NCBI GenBank assembly: GCA_030052355.1
Contig: JASIGS010000265.1
Coordinates: forward strand, 1-29,260
Reading direction: 5' to 3'
Origin: Streptosporangiaceae bacterium
GTDB taxonomy: Bacteria > Actinomycetota > Actinomycetes > Streptosporangiales > Streptosporangiaceae
Length of the DNA: 29,260 nt
The position numbers and the translations under genes were made by a program. Of the stretch, positions 1-9,828 are shown piece after piece. The notes under the pieces are model-generated. The model ran no database searches, was not told where the DNA came from, and saw only the letters and a program-made list of their open reading frames with translations. How positions within the stretch are numbered: position 1 is the stretch's first letter; each line of letters starts with the position of its first letter.

Positions 1-1381
<1,381 letters not shown>

Positions 1382-1453
1382 TTACCGGACCGGCCGCTTA
1401 TGCTGGCAGCCGACGTCGGCTGACGCGGGTGACGGCGGGGACGAGGGATCGCG

Positions 1454-1963
1454 TTGCGAAAAACAGGACTCCGGCGCCTTGGCGCCAGGCTGCCGAGCGG
1501 GTGGTCGGGCACCGCCAGGGCGCTGGCAGCCTCGGTCGGAATTGCGGTCGCCGGAGCGCTGCTCTGGGGCCTGGTTGCCATGATCTTCAAGACCCAGCTG
1601 TCGCTCTTCGGGCTGCTGATCGGCGCCGGCATCGGCGCGATCGTGGCGCGTTACCGCGGCGCACACTGGCCGACGATCGCGGCGGGCGCCGTCATCGCCG
1701 TGGCCGGGTGCGCGCTCGGCACGCTGCTCGGCCTGGTCTTCGTGGCACTCGACTCCGGCGCCAGCCTCTCCTTTGTCCTGTCGCACCTGAGCGGGCCGTC
1801 GGGCTTGCTGCACTACTACCCGCACTCGGTAGGCATCCTCGGCCTGCTGTTCTGGATCATCGCCGCCGCGGCGGCGATCAGCATCCCGCTGCGCGCCAGG
1901 CCGACCCCGCCTGCGCAGGCACAGCCGGTGCAGGCGCATGCTGGCGAGGAACCCGGCAGCTGA
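1454..1963 (+). CDS. Small multi-pass membrane protein, unknown function
   Basis: A 169-residue protein I do not recognise. It has a short basic N-terminus (MRKTGLRRLGARL) and four hydrophobic stretches, at about residues 23-45, 50-66, 72-98 and 124-146, then a Pro/Ala/Gln-rich, probably cytoplasmic tail. No catalytic or metal motif is visible. The TTG start at 1454 is supported by a GAGGG-type ribosome binding site at 1443-1447, and no better upstream start exists. Codon use looks like that of its neighbours. It is the only plus-strand gene in the first 8.4 kb and sits between whiA (convergent, 21 bases away) and gap (divergent), which interrupts an arrangement that is often contiguous in actinobacteria. 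A real gene is likely; its role is unknown. Confidence 0.72.
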   Translation: MRKTGLRRLGARLPSGWSGTARALAASVGIAVAGALLWGLVAMIFKTQLSLFGLLIGAGIGAIVARYRGAHWPTIAAGAVIAVAGCALGTLLGLVFVALDSGASLSFVLSHLSGPSGLLHYYPHSVGILGLLFWIIAAAAAISIPLRARPTPPAQAQPVQAHAGEEPGS

Positions 1964-1984
1964 GGCTCAGACCGGGCCAGGCCG

Positions 1985-2965
1985 CTACGGCAGCAGCATG
2001 TCGGCGCTCAGCGTCGCCTCTGTGTTCGGCACCCCGAGTTCCATCGCGCGCCGGTCCGCAAGGGCGAGCAGCCGGCGTATCCGGCCCGCGATCGCATCCT
2101 TGGTCAGCACCGGCTCCGCGAGCTGGCCAAGTTCCTCCAGGCTTGCCTGACGGTGCTTGATCCGCAACTCGCCGGCCAGGATGAGATGCTCGGGCGCGTC
2201 GGGTCCGAGGATCTCCAGTGCTCGCTCAACCCGGGCGCCCGCCGCCACGGCTGCACGCGCGCTGCGGCGCAGGTTGGCATCGTCGAAATTCGCGAGCCGG
2301 TTCGCTGTCGCCCTCACCTCGCGACGGATCCGCCGTTCCTCCCAGGCAAGCACGCTGTCATGCGCACCCAGCCTCGTGAGCAGCGCGCTGATCGAATCGC
2401 CATCCCTGACCACCACCCGGTCCACGCCGCGTACGTCGCGCGCCTTGGCGTGGATCTTGAGCCGCCTGGCCGCGCCCACCATGGCCAGCGCTGCTTCCGG
2501 CCCCGGGCAGGTGACCTCGAGCGACATGGACCTGCCTGGCTCCGTCAGCGAGCCGTGCGCGAGGAACGCCCCGCGCCAGGCCGCAGCGCAGTCGCAGGTG
2601 GTTCCTGACACCACCTGGCGCGGCAGCCCGCGCACGGGGCGGCCGTAGTTGTCGACCAGGCCGGTCTGCCGGGCCAGGCTCTCGCCGTCGTTGTGGACCC
2701 GGACGAGGTAGCGGCTGCCCTTGCGCAGTCCGCCCGGCGCCAGCACGATGAGGTCGGACGCGTGACCGAACACCTCGGCGATGTCCTTGCGCAGCCGCCG
2801 CGCGGCCGCGCCGGTATCCAGTTCGGCCTCCACCACGATCCGGCCGGCCGCTATGTGCAGCCCGCCGGCGAAGCGCAGCAGGGCGGACACCTCGGCCTTG
2901 CGGCAGCACGGCTTGAGCACGGTGACCCGGCTGAGCTCATCCTTGACCTGGCCGGTCAGGGCCAT
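1985..2965 (-). CDS. whiA: WhiA sporulation regulator / DNA-binding protein
   Basis: WhiA is a DNA-binding protein conserved across Gram-positive bacteria; in Streptomyces it acts with WhiB to switch on sporulation septation. The 326-residue product begins with the typical (M)[13 protein letters not shown] segment, has the LAGLIDADG-homing-endonuclease-like N-domain (about residues 1-200; note [14 protein letters not shown]) and ends with the helix-turn-helix DUF199 domain ([15 protein letters not shown], then [20 protein letters not shown]). An in-frame GTG at 2974 overlaps the yvcK stop, but ATG at 2965 is preferred: GGGGGAG (2974-2980) is eight bases before it and the product then matches the family start. 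It lies five bases after yvcK, as last gene of uvrC-rapZ-yvcK-whiA. No truncation is seen. Confidence 0.96.
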   Translation of the reverse strand: MALTGQVKDELSRVTVLKPCCRKAEVSALLRFAGGLHIAAGRIVVEAELDTGAAARRLRKDIAEVFGHASDLIVLAPGGLRKGSRYLVRVHNDGESLARQTGLVDNYGRPVRGLPRQVVSGTTCDCAAAWRGAFLAHGSLTEPGRSMSLEVTCPGPEAALAMVGAARRLKIHAKARDVRGVDRVVVRDGDSISALLTRLGAHDSVLAWEERRIRREVRATANRLANFDDANLRRSARAAVAAGARVERALEILGPDAPEHLILAGELRIKHRQASLEELGQLAEPVLTKDAIAGRIRRLLALADRRAMELGVPNTEATLSADMLLP

Positions 2966-2970
2966 TGGCG

Positions 2971-3981
2971 TCACTCCCCCTCGAATATCTGCGCGAAGGC
3001 GCCCGCCAGCCGGAGTGGATCGTGACGGGGCGACCCATCCGCCATCGCCAGGTCGGCCAGGACCAGGCGAGCGCCGAGCAGTTCGGCCGCCTTCTCCAGT
3101 TCCCCTACCGTGCCGCCCGCGGCAGCCCGGTCCGCGAGCACCACGTCCGCGGTCAGCTGCGGTGCATGCTCCGCCAGGACCTGCAGATGGGTGTGCGGGT
3201 AGAACCCGTCGGTCTCACCGGGTTGCGGCGCCAAGTTCAGCGCTACCAGCCTCCGCGCACGTGTGCCAACCAGCGCCGCGGCCAGTTCGGGCACCAGCAG
3301 GTGCGGCAGCACGCTGGTGAACCACGAGCCAGGTCCGAGCACTACCCAGTCTGCGGCCCCGATCGCCTGCACCGCATCCGGGCAGGCGGGCGGGTCTGCG
3401 GGTATCAGTGATACAGACCGTACCCGTCCCGTCGTGGATGCGCAGGCGACCTGGCCGCGAACCATGCTGACCTCGTCCGGCCTGTCCGGGTCTGCACCTT
3501 CCACTTCGGCCACCAGGTCCAGCGGCACTGAGGCCATCGGCAAGACCCGCCCGTACGCGCCGAGAAGCCGGGCTACCCAGTCCAGCCCTTGGACCGTATC
3601 GCCGAGCAGTTCCCACAGCGCGACGATCAGCACGTTACCGACCGAGTGGCCGCCGAGCCCGCCGTCCCCGGAGAACCTGTGCTGTATGACCTGGCTCCAC
3701 GTGTCGCCCCACGCGTCGTCGCCGCACAGCGCGGCCAGCGCCATCCTCAGGTCGCCGGGCGGGAGCACGCCGAACTCCCGCCGCAGCCGTCCGCTGGACC
3801 CGCCATCGTCGGCGACGGTCACGATGGCCGTCAGGTCCTTGGTCACGCGGCGCAGGCCGGACAGCGAAGCGTAGAGCCCGTGCCCGCCGCCGAGCGCGAC
3901 CACGCGGCGCGGCCGCGGCCTCCCGTTCTCGCTGCGAGGCACCGCGCTGCCAGCCGAGTTCACCGGATCAGGCATGCTCAT
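2971..3981 (-). CDS. yvcK: YvcK/CofD-like gluconeogenesis factor (UDP-sugar-binding)
   Basis: Member of the YvcK/CuvA family (CofD-like fold), cytosolic proteins that bind UDP-sugars and are needed for normal morphology and growth on gluconeogenic carbon in Bacillus and mycobacteria. The 336-residue product shows the nucleotide-binding segment [18 protein letters not shown] (about residues 28-45), the [16 protein letters not shown] loop, [12 protein letters not shown], and [19 protein letters not shown] further on, all family hallmarks. The start is the ATG at 3981, which overlaps the rapZ stop as ATGA; a second ATG two codons later is possible. An open frame continues upstream inside rapZ but has no family similarity. 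The biochemical function in this organism is not shown by the sequence. Confidence 0.95.
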   Translation of the reverse strand: MSMPDPVNSAGSAVPRSENGRPRPRRVVALGGGHGLYASLSGLRRVTKDLTAIVTVADDGGSSGRLRREFGVLPPGDLRMALAALCGDDAWGDTWSQVIQHRFSGDGGLGGHSVGNVLIVALWELLGDTVQGLDWVARLLGAYGRVLPMASVPLDLVAEVEGADPDRPDEVSMVRGQVACASTTGRVRSVSLIPADPPACPDAVQAIGAADWVVLGPGSWFTSVLPHLLVPELAAALVGTRARRLVALNLAPQPGETDGFYPHTHLQVLAEHAPQLTADVVLADRAAAGGTVGELEKAAELLGARLVLADLAMADGSPRHDPLRLAGAFAQIFEGE

Positions 3982-4877
3982 TCGCGGCCGAGGTCCCGGT
4001 GCGTCACCTGGATGGCGGGACAGGACTGCGACAGCCGGGCGGCGATCTCGTCGGCCATCACCACGCTGCGGTGCTTTCCGCCCGTGCACCCGACGGCCAG
4101 CACCACGAAGTGACGGCCGGAGCCCTCGTAACCAGCCAGCGCGATCTGCAGGGCGCTGACGTAGGCGTCGAGAAACTCGCGAGCCCCTGGCTGACTCAGT
4201 ACGTAGTCCATCACCGGCCTGTCCCTGCCGGTGAGCGGGGCAAGCTCGGGAATCCAGTGCGGGTTGGGCAGGAACCGGCAGTCTGCCACCATGTCCGCGT
4301 CGACGGGCAGGCCGTATTTATAGCCGAACGACACGATCGCGAGCCTCAGGCCCGCGGTCGCGTCGGTGGCGAACGAGGCTCGCATCCGCGACCTGAGCTC
4401 GTGCACGTTGAGACTCGTCGTGTCCACCACCAGGTCGGCCTCGGCGCGCATGCCCTGCAGCAGTTCCCGCTCGGCGGCGATCCCGTCGACTACCCGGCCG
4501 CCCTCCTGCAGCGGGTGCGGACGAGAGACGCTGTCGAACCTGCGGACCAGCGTCTCATCCGATGCCTCGAGGAAGATCACGTACGGCCGCACGCCGCGGG
4601 CGTGCAGTTCGCTGATCGCCGACTTCAGGTCGGTCGTGAACGCCCTGCTGCGGATGTCCACGACCGCGGCCAGCCTGGGCACGGCGCCCATGGCCCGGCT
4701 GGCCAGCTCGGCCATTGTCGGCAGCAGGCCCGCGGGCATGTTGTCGGCCACGAAGTAATCCAGGTCCTCGAGCGCCTTGGCGGCCGTGCTCCGCCCGGCT
4801 CCGGATAGCCCGGTGATGATCACGATCTCCTGCGCTGTGCCGTCCGCGCTCATGTCCCTGCTCATGTTCGCGCTCAC
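3978..4877 (-). CDS. rapZ: RapZ/YvcJ-family nucleotide-binding protein
   Basis: P-loop protein of the RapZ (YvcJ/YhbJ) family. In E. coli RapZ binds small RNAs that control glucosamine-6-phosphate synthase; in actinobacteria the role is less clear, and the protein is known mainly as a nucleotide-binding partner in the yvcK-whiA cluster. The 299-residue product has a Walker A motif GLSGAGRS (residues 23-30), DNMPAGLLP shortly after, the [15 protein letters not shown] segment and the C-terminal signature [11 protein letters not shown] typical of the family. The GTG start at 4877 overlaps the uvrC stop (GTGA), which implies translational coupling; its own ribosome binding site is only a G-rich run. 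The first 16 residues are non-conserved. Confidence 0.95.
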   Translation of the reverse strand: MSANMSRDMSADGTAQEIVIITGLSGAGRSTAAKALEDLDYFVADNMPAGLLPTMAELASRAMGAVPRLAAVVDIRSRAFTTDLKSAISELHARGVRPYVIFLEASDETLVRRFDSVSRPHPLQEGGRVVDGIAAERELLQGMRAEADLVVDTTSLNVHELRSRMRASFATDATAGLRLAIVSFGYKYGLPVDADMVADCRFLPNPHWIPELAPLTGRDRPVMDYVLSQPGAREFLDAYVSALQIALAGYEGSGRHFVVLAVGCTGGKHRSVVMADEIAARLSQSCPAIQVTHRDLGRE

Positions 4878-6892
4878 GCCCCGCCCCCGCTGGCAGCACC
4901 GGCCGTGCTGCCGTCCTTGTGCAGTGCCGCGTAGACCGCTTCGGCGATGCGCTGACCGAAGCCGGGCACGGCAGCGATCTCGGCCACCGTCGCCGAGCTG
5001 AGCTTGCGCACCGAGCCGAACTGCCGCAGCAGCGTAGCTCGTCGCGCCGGGCCCAGGCCGGGAACCGCGTCGAGCTCGCTTCTGGTCGCCGCTGCGGCCC
5101 GCTTCGACCTGTGGTACGTGATCGCGAACCTGTGCGCCTCGTCCCTGACCCGCTGCAACAGGTACAGGCCCTCACTACTGCGCGGCAGGATCACCGGCGC
5201 GTCCTCGCCCGGCAGCCAGACCTCTTCGAGCCGCTTGGCCAGGCCGCACACGGCGACGTCGACGATGCCCAGCTCGTCAAGCGCCCGCACGGCCGCCGCG
5301 ACCTGCGCGGGCCCGCCGTCGATCACGAGCAGGTTCGGCGGGTAGGCGAACTTGCGCTGCTCGGAGTCGGCCGGCTGGCCGAACTCGTCCGTCTCGACCA
5401 GCGCCGCCGTCGCCTGCTCGTCCAGGTAACGCCTGAACCGCCTGGTGATCACCTCGTGAATGGCGGCCACGTCGTCGGTTCCGTCGAGGCCTCTGATCGC
5501 GAACCGGCGGTACTCCGACTTGCGGGCCAGCCCATCCTCGAATACGACCATGGAAGCCACGACGTGGGTGCCCTGCAGGTTCGACACGTCGTAGCTCTCG
5601 ATCCGCAGCGGTGCCTCGTCAAGTCCGAGCGACTCCTGGATCTCGTGCAGCGCCACACTGCGGGTCGTCAGGTCGCTTGCCCGCCGCGTCTTGTGCACGG
5701 CGAGCGACTCCATTGCGTTCCTGGCGACGGTATCGAGCAGTGCCTTCTTGTCCCCGCGCTGCGGCACGCGCAGGCTTACCCGGCCGCCACGCCTGGCTGC
5801 CAGCCACTCCTCCATCGTGGCCGACTCCGGCGGCAGCCTCGGCACCAGCACCTCTCGCGGGATGGCCGAGCGGCTCTCGCTCGCCTGGCGGGCGGCGCGG
5901 TTACCGGGCCCCGGCCTGCCGGTGCCGACCCGGCTGACCGCGTCAGAGGCGACCGGATCGTCGTCATAGACCTGGCCGAGAAAGTGCTCGACGAGCTCCT
6001 CCGTCGTGACGTCCTCGACCTTGTCGACCACCCAGCCGCGCTGCCCGCGGACCCGGCCGTCGCGCACGTAGAACACCTGGACCGCCGCTTCGAGCTGATC
6101 CTCGGCGAGCGCGATCACGTCGCAATCGGTCCCGTCCGGCAGCACCACCGCCTGCTTCTCCAGCGCCCGTTGCAGTGCCTGGATGTCGTCGCGCAGCCTG
6201 GCCGCACGCTCGTACTCCTCGGCGGCGGCTGCCTCGCGCATCTGTCCTTCCAGGCGCCGGATGAACTTGCCGGTCTGTCCCGCCATGAAGTCACAGAACT
6301 CCTCGGCGAGCTGCCGGTGCTCAGCCGCGCTGATCCGCCCCACGCACGGCGCCGAGCACTTGCCGATGTAGCCGAGCAGGCACGGCCGGCCGATCTGGCC
6401 CGCGCGCTTGAACACACCAGCCGAGCACGTCCTGACCGGGAACACCCGGAGCAGCGTGTCCACGGTGTCCCTGATCGCCCAGGCATGCGAGTACGGGCCG
6501 AAGTAGCGCACGCCGCGCCGCTTGGCCCCGCGCATCACCTGGACCCGCGGGAACTCCTCGTTCATCAGCACCGCGAGGTAGGGGTAACTCTTGTCGTCGC
6601 GGTACCTGACGTTGAATCTCGGGTCGAACTCCTTGATCCAGGAGTACTCGAGCTGGAGGGCCTCGACCTCGGTACCGACAACCGTCCAGTCCACCCGGGC
6701 GGCCGCGGTGAGCATCGACTGAGTGCGCGGGTGCAGGCTGGCGAAGTCGGCGAAGTACGAGTTCAGCCGTGACCTCAGGTTCTTCGCCTTGCCGACGTAG
6801 ATAACGCGGCCGCGGTCGTCGCGGAACCTGTAGACGCCGGGAGACTCTGGGATCGAGCCGGGCGCCGGCCGGTAGCTCGCCGGATCTGCCAC
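4874..6892 (-). CDS. uvrC: UvrABC excinuclease subunit C
   Basis: Makes the two incisions flanking a lesion in nucleotide excision repair, together with UvrA and UvrB. The 672-residue product has the domains in order: GIY-YIG nuclease ([20 protein letters not shown], residues 19-38), the cysteine-bearing region with [13 protein letters not shown], a UVR coiled-coil UvrB-binding domain at about 210-245, the RNase-H-like second nuclease ([12 protein letters not shown], later [14 protein letters not shown]) and C-terminal tandem helix-hairpin-helix motifs ([13 protein letters not shown] and [12 protein letters not shown]). A Gly/Arg/Pro-rich linker near residues 300-350 is probably a lineage-specific insertion. 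The GTG start at 6892 has only a weak ribosome binding site. It lies 40 bases after the bldC-like gene and overlaps rapZ by four bases. Confidence 0.97.
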   Translation of the reverse strand: MADPASYRPAPGSIPESPGVYRFRDDRGRVIYVGKAKNLRSRLNSYFADFASLHPRTQSMLTAAARVDWTVVGTEVEALQLEYSWIKEFDPRFNVRYRDDKSYPYLAVLMNEEFPRVQVMRGAKRRGVRYFGPYSHAWAIRDTVDTLLRVFPVRTCSAGVFKRAGQIGRPCLLGYIGKCSAPCVGRISAAEHRQLAEEFCDFMAGQTGKFIRRLEGQMREAAAAEEYERAARLRDDIQALQRALEKQAVVLPDGTDCDVIALAEDQLEAAVQVFYVRDGRVRGQRGWVVDKVEDVTTEELVEHFLGQVYDDDPVASDAVSRVGTGRPGPGNRAARQASESRSAIPREVLVPRLPPESATMEEWLAARRGGRVSLRVPQRGDKKALLDTVARNAMESLAVHKTRRASDLTTRSVALHEIQESLGLDEAPLRIESYDVSNLQGTHVVASMVVFEDGLARKSEYRRFAIRGLDGTDDVAAIHEVITRRFRRYLDEQATAALVETDEFGQPADSEQRKFAYPPNLLVIDGGPAQVAAAVRALDELGIVDVAVCGLAKRLEEVWLPGEDAPVILPRSSEGLYLLQRVRDEAHRFAITYHRSKRAAAATRSELDAVPGLGPARRATLLRQFGSVRKLSSATVAEIAAVPGFGQRIAEAVYAALHKDGSTAGAASGGGA

Positions 6893-6932
6893 AGGCCAAC
6901 TCTATGCACTCCCGGACGCCGGCCGGCCGGTG

Positions 6933-7139
6933 TCACTGACCGGTCTGCGACCCGGCCTCCTTGAGCAGTGCCAGGACCTCAGCCTCCCGGTACCGGCGGT
7001 GCCCGCCGAGCGTCCGGACGGCGGTGAGCCTGCCGTCCCGCGCCCACCTGGTGACCGTCTTCGGATCGACGCGGAAGATCGCAGCGACCTCCGCCGGGGT
7101 CAGTAGCCGGTCGGCCTCGGGAATCATCCTGCCGCTCAT
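6933..7139 (-). CDS. bldC: BldC-like MerR/excisionase-type DNA-binding protein
   Basis: A 68-residue single-domain protein with a winged helix-turn-helix of the MerR/excisionase type. The core LLTPAEVAAIFRVDPKTVTRW (helix-turn-helix, from about residue 12) followed by RTLGGHRRYREAEVLALL (wing and last helix) is nearly what I recall of Streptomyces BldC, which binds AT-rich direct repeats cooperatively and holds back development. Many actinobacteria carry paralogues, so orthology is probable but not proven. The ATG at 7139 follows AGGAGG (7148-7153) at eight bases, a strong start. Only 40 bases separate it from uvrC on the same strand, so it may head the uvrC-rapZ-yvcK-whiA transcript. Its AT-rich upstream region is described separately. 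Confidence 0.9.
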   Translation of the reverse strand: MSGRMIPEADRLLTPAEVAAIFRVDPKTVTRWARDGRLTAVRTLGGHRRYREAEVLALLKEAGSQTGQ

Positions 7140-7194
7140 CCGGACTGCCTCCTGCTTGCCGGATCCACCGCTGCCCGCGCGGTCGATGTTCTGG

Positions 7195-7250
7195 CCCCCT
7201 CCTTTCAGTTTACCCTTAACCTGTTAATAACCGTCATTGCGGAAAAAAGC
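7195..7250 (-). promoter_or_regulatory. AT-rich leader/operator region upstream of bldC-like gene
   Basis: A locally AT-rich stretch in an otherwise GC-rich window, about 60-110 bases upstream of the bldC-like start. It contains the perfect inverted repeat TTAACctGTTAA (7216-7227) and, on the minus strand, a TAAACT hexamer (7207-7212) that could be a -10 box; no convincing -35 is seen at the right spacing. The purine run AAAGGAGGGGG (7195-7205) follows it. BldC-type proteins bind AT-rich sites, so autoregulation is a natural guess, but this is inference. Confidence 0.4.
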
Positions 7251-7332
7251 GCAGCCACACCGATAATCCCCGACGTCGTTCGGCGTACCAGCCTCGGGCG
7301 TCAGCGTGCGGACTGCAGCCTGAGCTTGGCGG

Positions 7333-7695
7333 CTAGCCCCCCGGGAGGATCCCTGGACCCCCGTCGGGGTCGCGGGAGTACTCGGCCGGCGCGAAGACGA
7401 CGATCGCCGCAAGGTCTTGCGTCACGGCGACGAACCGGTGTACCTCTCCGGCCGGCACGTAGACAACAGAGCCCGCCGCCACATCCACCCGGTCAGCGCC
7501 CGACTCGAGCACGGCCCGTCCGGCGGTCACGACGTAGATCTCGTCCTCGGTATGCGGCGACTGGAGGTCCAAGCCGCCTGCCGGGATCGAGTACGTGCCG
7601 ACGCTGAGGTCAGCCACGCGAAGGTGCTCGGCCCAGTGCACCTGCTCTCCTGCTTCCGGCCGGCTGAACTCCGCCGCGGCCGCCAGGACCTTCAT
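7333..7695 (-). CDS. Small cupin-domain protein
   Basis: A 120-residue single-domain cupin. Cupin motif 1 is seen around SPHTEDEIYVVTAG (residues 46-59; His48 and Glu52 as likely metal ligands, with the usual second His replaced by Glu50) and motif 2 around VYVPAGEVHRF (residues 78-88; His86). The metal site thus looks mostly kept, with one non-standard ligand. Such short cupins bind small acids or sugars, or act as isomerases or dioxygenases; the substrate cannot be read from the sequence. The ATG at 7695 overlaps the stop of the upstream GNAT gene (ATGA), so the two form a coupled pair. It ends 193 bases before the bldC-like gene on the same strand. Confidence 0.85.
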   Translation of the reverse strand: MKVLAAAAEFSRPEAGEQVHWAEHLRVADLSVGTYSIPAGGLDLQSPHTEDEIYVVTAGRAVLESGADRVDVAAGSVVYVPAGEVHRFVAVTQDLAAIVVFAPAEYSRDPDGGPGILPGG

Positions 7696-8327
7696 GACGC
7701 ATGCTCGCGAGGCTCGCGCCACATCAGCCAGAGCGTGGGCCCGCCGTGCGGGATTGTCAGTTCTCGCGTCACCGAGAATCCGTGGCTGCGGTAGAACGGC
7801 ACGTTGCTCTCCTTGCTCGACTCCAGGTAGGCGGGCAGGCCAGCCGCGTCGCACCGGGCCAGCCGGGAGCGCATCAGGCCGCTGCCGACCCCGGTGCCCT
7901 GGACCGACGGATCGGTCCCGATCCCCGACAGGTACCAGTGCGGCTGGTGCGGATGGGCCTCGATCAGCTTGGCGTAGGTGTCGGTGGCGACGCCCAGCCG
8001 TGACCGCAGCGCCCAGGTGAACTGTGCCAGCGAGGCGAGCTGCTGCCAGCCAGACGGACGCCACGCGCCGGGCGGTACCCAGATCGCGCAGCCCAGCACG
8101 CTGGCTCCGGACACGGCGACCTCGGTGCCCTCGTGCCGCAGGCTGGTGCCGCGCAGCGTCACCGCGAAGAACCTCGGCAGCCTCAGGTGCCGCATCCTGT
8201 CGTCAGGGAAGATCCACCGCATGACCGGGTCGTCGGCGAAGGCCCTGGCGAGTGTCGCCACCGCACGCCGCAGGTCCGCCCGCGCGAACGGGCGGACGGC
8301 CCGTCCCTCGCCGCTCGCCTGCGCCAC
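7692..8327 (-). CDS. GNAT-family N-acetyltransferase
   Basis: A 211-residue protein with a GNAT fold: an N-terminal RPFARADLRRAVATLARAF helix pair, then the acetyl-CoA-binding strand and loop ending in DPSVQGTGVGSGLM (the Q-x-x-G-x-G pattern, about residues 138-151), then YLESSKESNVPFYRSHGF, in which the N-x-x-F-Y segment is typical of the last helix and strand. Acyl acceptor unknown. The GTG start at 8327 has no clear ribosome binding site. It is coupled to the downstream cupin gene by a four-base overlap and is divergent from the hpnB-like gene across an 80-base gap. No evidence ties this pair to the amino-acid island further right. Confidence 0.88.
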   Translation of the reverse strand: MAQASGEGRAVRPFARADLRRAVATLARAFADDPVMRWIFPDDRMRHLRLPRFFAVTLRGTSLRHEGTEVAVSGASVLGCAIWVPPGAWRPSGWQQLASLAQFTWALRSRLGVATDTYAKLIEAHPHQPHWYLSGIGTDPSVQGTGVGSGLMRSRLARCDAAGLPAYLESSKESNVPFYRSHGFSVTRELTIPHGGPTLWLMWREPREHAS

Positions 8328-8395
8328 GCTGGCATGCTATCGCCAGCCAAGTACGCTGAGGCCGCCCCGGCCGCCGCGCCACAGCCGCTAGCTCG

Positions 8396-8401
8396 AGGAG
8401 G
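8396..8401 (+). promoter_or_regulatory. Perfect Shine-Dalgarno AGGAGG preceding a non-canonical start
   Basis: AGGAGG at 8396-8401 is six bases before the in-frame ATC at 8408. This frame has a TGA at 8357 and contains no ATG, GTG or TTG between there and 8552, although the conserved N-terminus of the protein lies in this interval. The site therefore decides the start of the hpnB-like gene. Confidence 0.65.
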
Positions 8402-8407
8402 CCCAGC

Positions 8408-9664
8408 ATCGTCGTCATCTGCGTTCTCGCATCCGCGGCAGCGCTCGCCTGGCTGTACCTGCTGGCACTGCACGGCGGTTTCTGGCGCACCGGCCACCGC
8501 CTCCCGACAGGTGGTCAGAAGCCGCCGGGGCTGCCGTCCGTCGTCGCCATCGTGCCGGCCAGGAACGAGGCGGACATGCTCCCGGCGTGCCTGCCGAGCC
8601 TGCTGGCGCAGGACTACCCTGGCCAGTTCGGCGTTGTCGTCGTCGACGACGACAGCGACGACGGCACCGCCGACGCGGCCGAGCTTGCGGGCAAGGCCGC
8701 GGGCTGGCGCGTCGTCAGGGCTGGGAACGCGACGCCCGCTGCCGCCCGGCCCGAGCCGCCGGCAGACCGGACGCTGACCGTGGTCGCTGCCAGCCCCGCC
8801 CCGCGCGGCTGGGCGGGCAAGGTCTGGGCCATGTCGGAGGGCCTGGCGGCCGCCGGTACGCACGCGCGGTACGTGCTGTTCACCGACGCCGACATCGCGT
8901 ACGCCCCCGGCACGCTCACGGCGCTGGCCAGTGCCGCGTCGGGCGGCGGGTTCGGGCTGGTCTCGCAGATGGCACGGCTGCGCACGGTCACGCCCTGGGA
9001 GCGACTGCTCGTTCCGGCCTTCGTGTACTTCTTCGCGCAGCTCTACCCGTTCGGGCGGGTCGCCGACCCCCGGTCGAGAACCGCGGCGGCCGCCGGCGGC
9101 TGCATGCTCGTCGAGACCGGCGTGCTCGCCGCGGCCGGCGGGCTCGCCGGAATCCGCGGTGCCCGCATCGACGACGTCGCGCTCGGGCGGCTGGTGAAGC
9201 GGTCCGGCGCGCGGTGCTGGCTCGGGCTCAGCACGGACGTCGTCAGCGTGCGGCCTTACGGGCGGCTGGCCGACATCTGGCAGATGGTGGCGCGCAGCGC
9301 GTACACCCAGCTGCGCTACTCGCCGGCCGCGCTGGCGGGCACGCTCGTCAGCCTCGGCTGGCTGTACCTGCTGCCCCCAGCCGCGTTTGCGGCGGGTCTG
9401 GCCGCCCTGGCGGCGGGCGCCAGCACGGGGCTGTCGACCTGGCTGGCGGTGGCCGGCCTCGCCGGATGGCTCGTCATGGCGGTCACGTACGCGCCGATGC
9501 TTCGCCTGTACCGGCTCTCGCCGCTGCGAGCGCTGACGCTGCCGCTGGTGGCCGGGCTGTACGCGGCGATGACCGCCGATTCGGCCCGCCGCCACCGGGC
9601 CGGGCGGGGCGGCGCCTGGAAAGGCCGGGTCATCCAGGCACCGGACGAGCTGGAAGACAGCTAG
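8408..9664 (+). CDS. hpnB: HpnB-like (hopene-associated) family 2 glycosyltransferase
   Basis: Membrane-bound GT2 enzyme that resembles HpnB, the glycosyltransferase often found with hopanoid genes. The frame gives an N-terminal membrane helix with AWLYLLALHGGFW, then AIVPARNEADML, the DDDSDDG nucleotide-sugar motif (residues 80-86), TDAD (159-162, metal site), AAAAGGCMLV, IDD (254-256), SAYTQLRYSP, and hydrophobic helices from about 315 on. Starting at the first canonical codon (GTG 8552) would remove the membrane helix and half of the first Rossmann strand, so the ATC at 8408 behind AGGAGG is proposed (418 residues). A weak promoter (CTGGCA, 17 bases, TACGCT at 8352-8357) is possible. No squalene-hopene cyclase or other hpn gene is in the window, so the acceptor may differ. 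Confidence 0.85.
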   Translation: MVVICVLASAAALAWLYLLALHGGFWRTGHRLPTGGQKPPGLPSVVAIVPARNEADMLPACLPSLLAQDYPGQFGVVVVDDDSDDGTADAAELAGKAAGWRVVRAGNATPAAARPEPPADRTLTVVAASPAPRGWAGKVWAMSEGLAAAGTHARYVLFTDADIAYAPGTLTALASAASGGGFGLVSQMARLRTVTPWERLLVPAFVYFFAQLYPFGRVADPRSRTAAAAGGCMLVETGVLAAAGGLAGIRGARIDDVALGRLVKRSGARCWLGLSTDVVSVRPYGRLADIWQMVARSAYTQLRYSPAALAGTLVSLGWLYLLPPAAFAAGLAALAAGASTGLSTWLAVAGLAGWLVMAVTYAPMLRLYRLSPLRALTLPLVAGLYAAMTADSARRHRAGRGGAWKGRVIQAPDELEDS

Positions 9665-9828
9665 GACAATGGCTCCGGCGAAGGTGACCATCGCGCCCGA
9701 TGGATCCGACGGGTTGGTCAGGTGAACGAATTCACAAACGCAGGTTCGCCGATCGGGACAAGGCGATCTAGCCCGGTCACCTGGTCTGATGCAAAGGAGT
9801 GACAGAACCTCGGGAGTAAGGAAGTGAC

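Noticed and set aside
4919..6772. 617-codon open frame on the plus strand opposite uvrC
   Set aside because: Arg/His/Ala-rich composition without any motif; it is the GC-rich antisense shadow of a certain uvrC gene.
7185..7202. GGAGGGGG (7195-7202) seven bases before an in-frame ATC (7185-7187) that would extend the bldC-like protein
   Set aside because: The normal ATG at 7139 has its own AGGAGG at eight bases and gives the usual 68-residue protein; the extension has no conserved residues.
8183..9691. 502-codon minus-strand frame opposite the glycosyltransferase
   Set aside because: Low-complexity Arg/Gly/Pro/Gln protein, overlapping both the GNAT gene and the HpnB-like gene; a shadow.
9669..9725. 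18-codon mini-frame (ATG GCT CCG ... TGA) before the dehydrogenase-like gene
   Set aside because: No ribosome binding site, no sign of a leader peptide such as a run of regulatory codons; chance is enough to explain it.
9722..9735. Inverted repeat GTGAAcgaaTTCAC before the dehydrogenase-like gene
   Set aside because: Five-base arms are expected by chance in this length; no second copy was found in the window.
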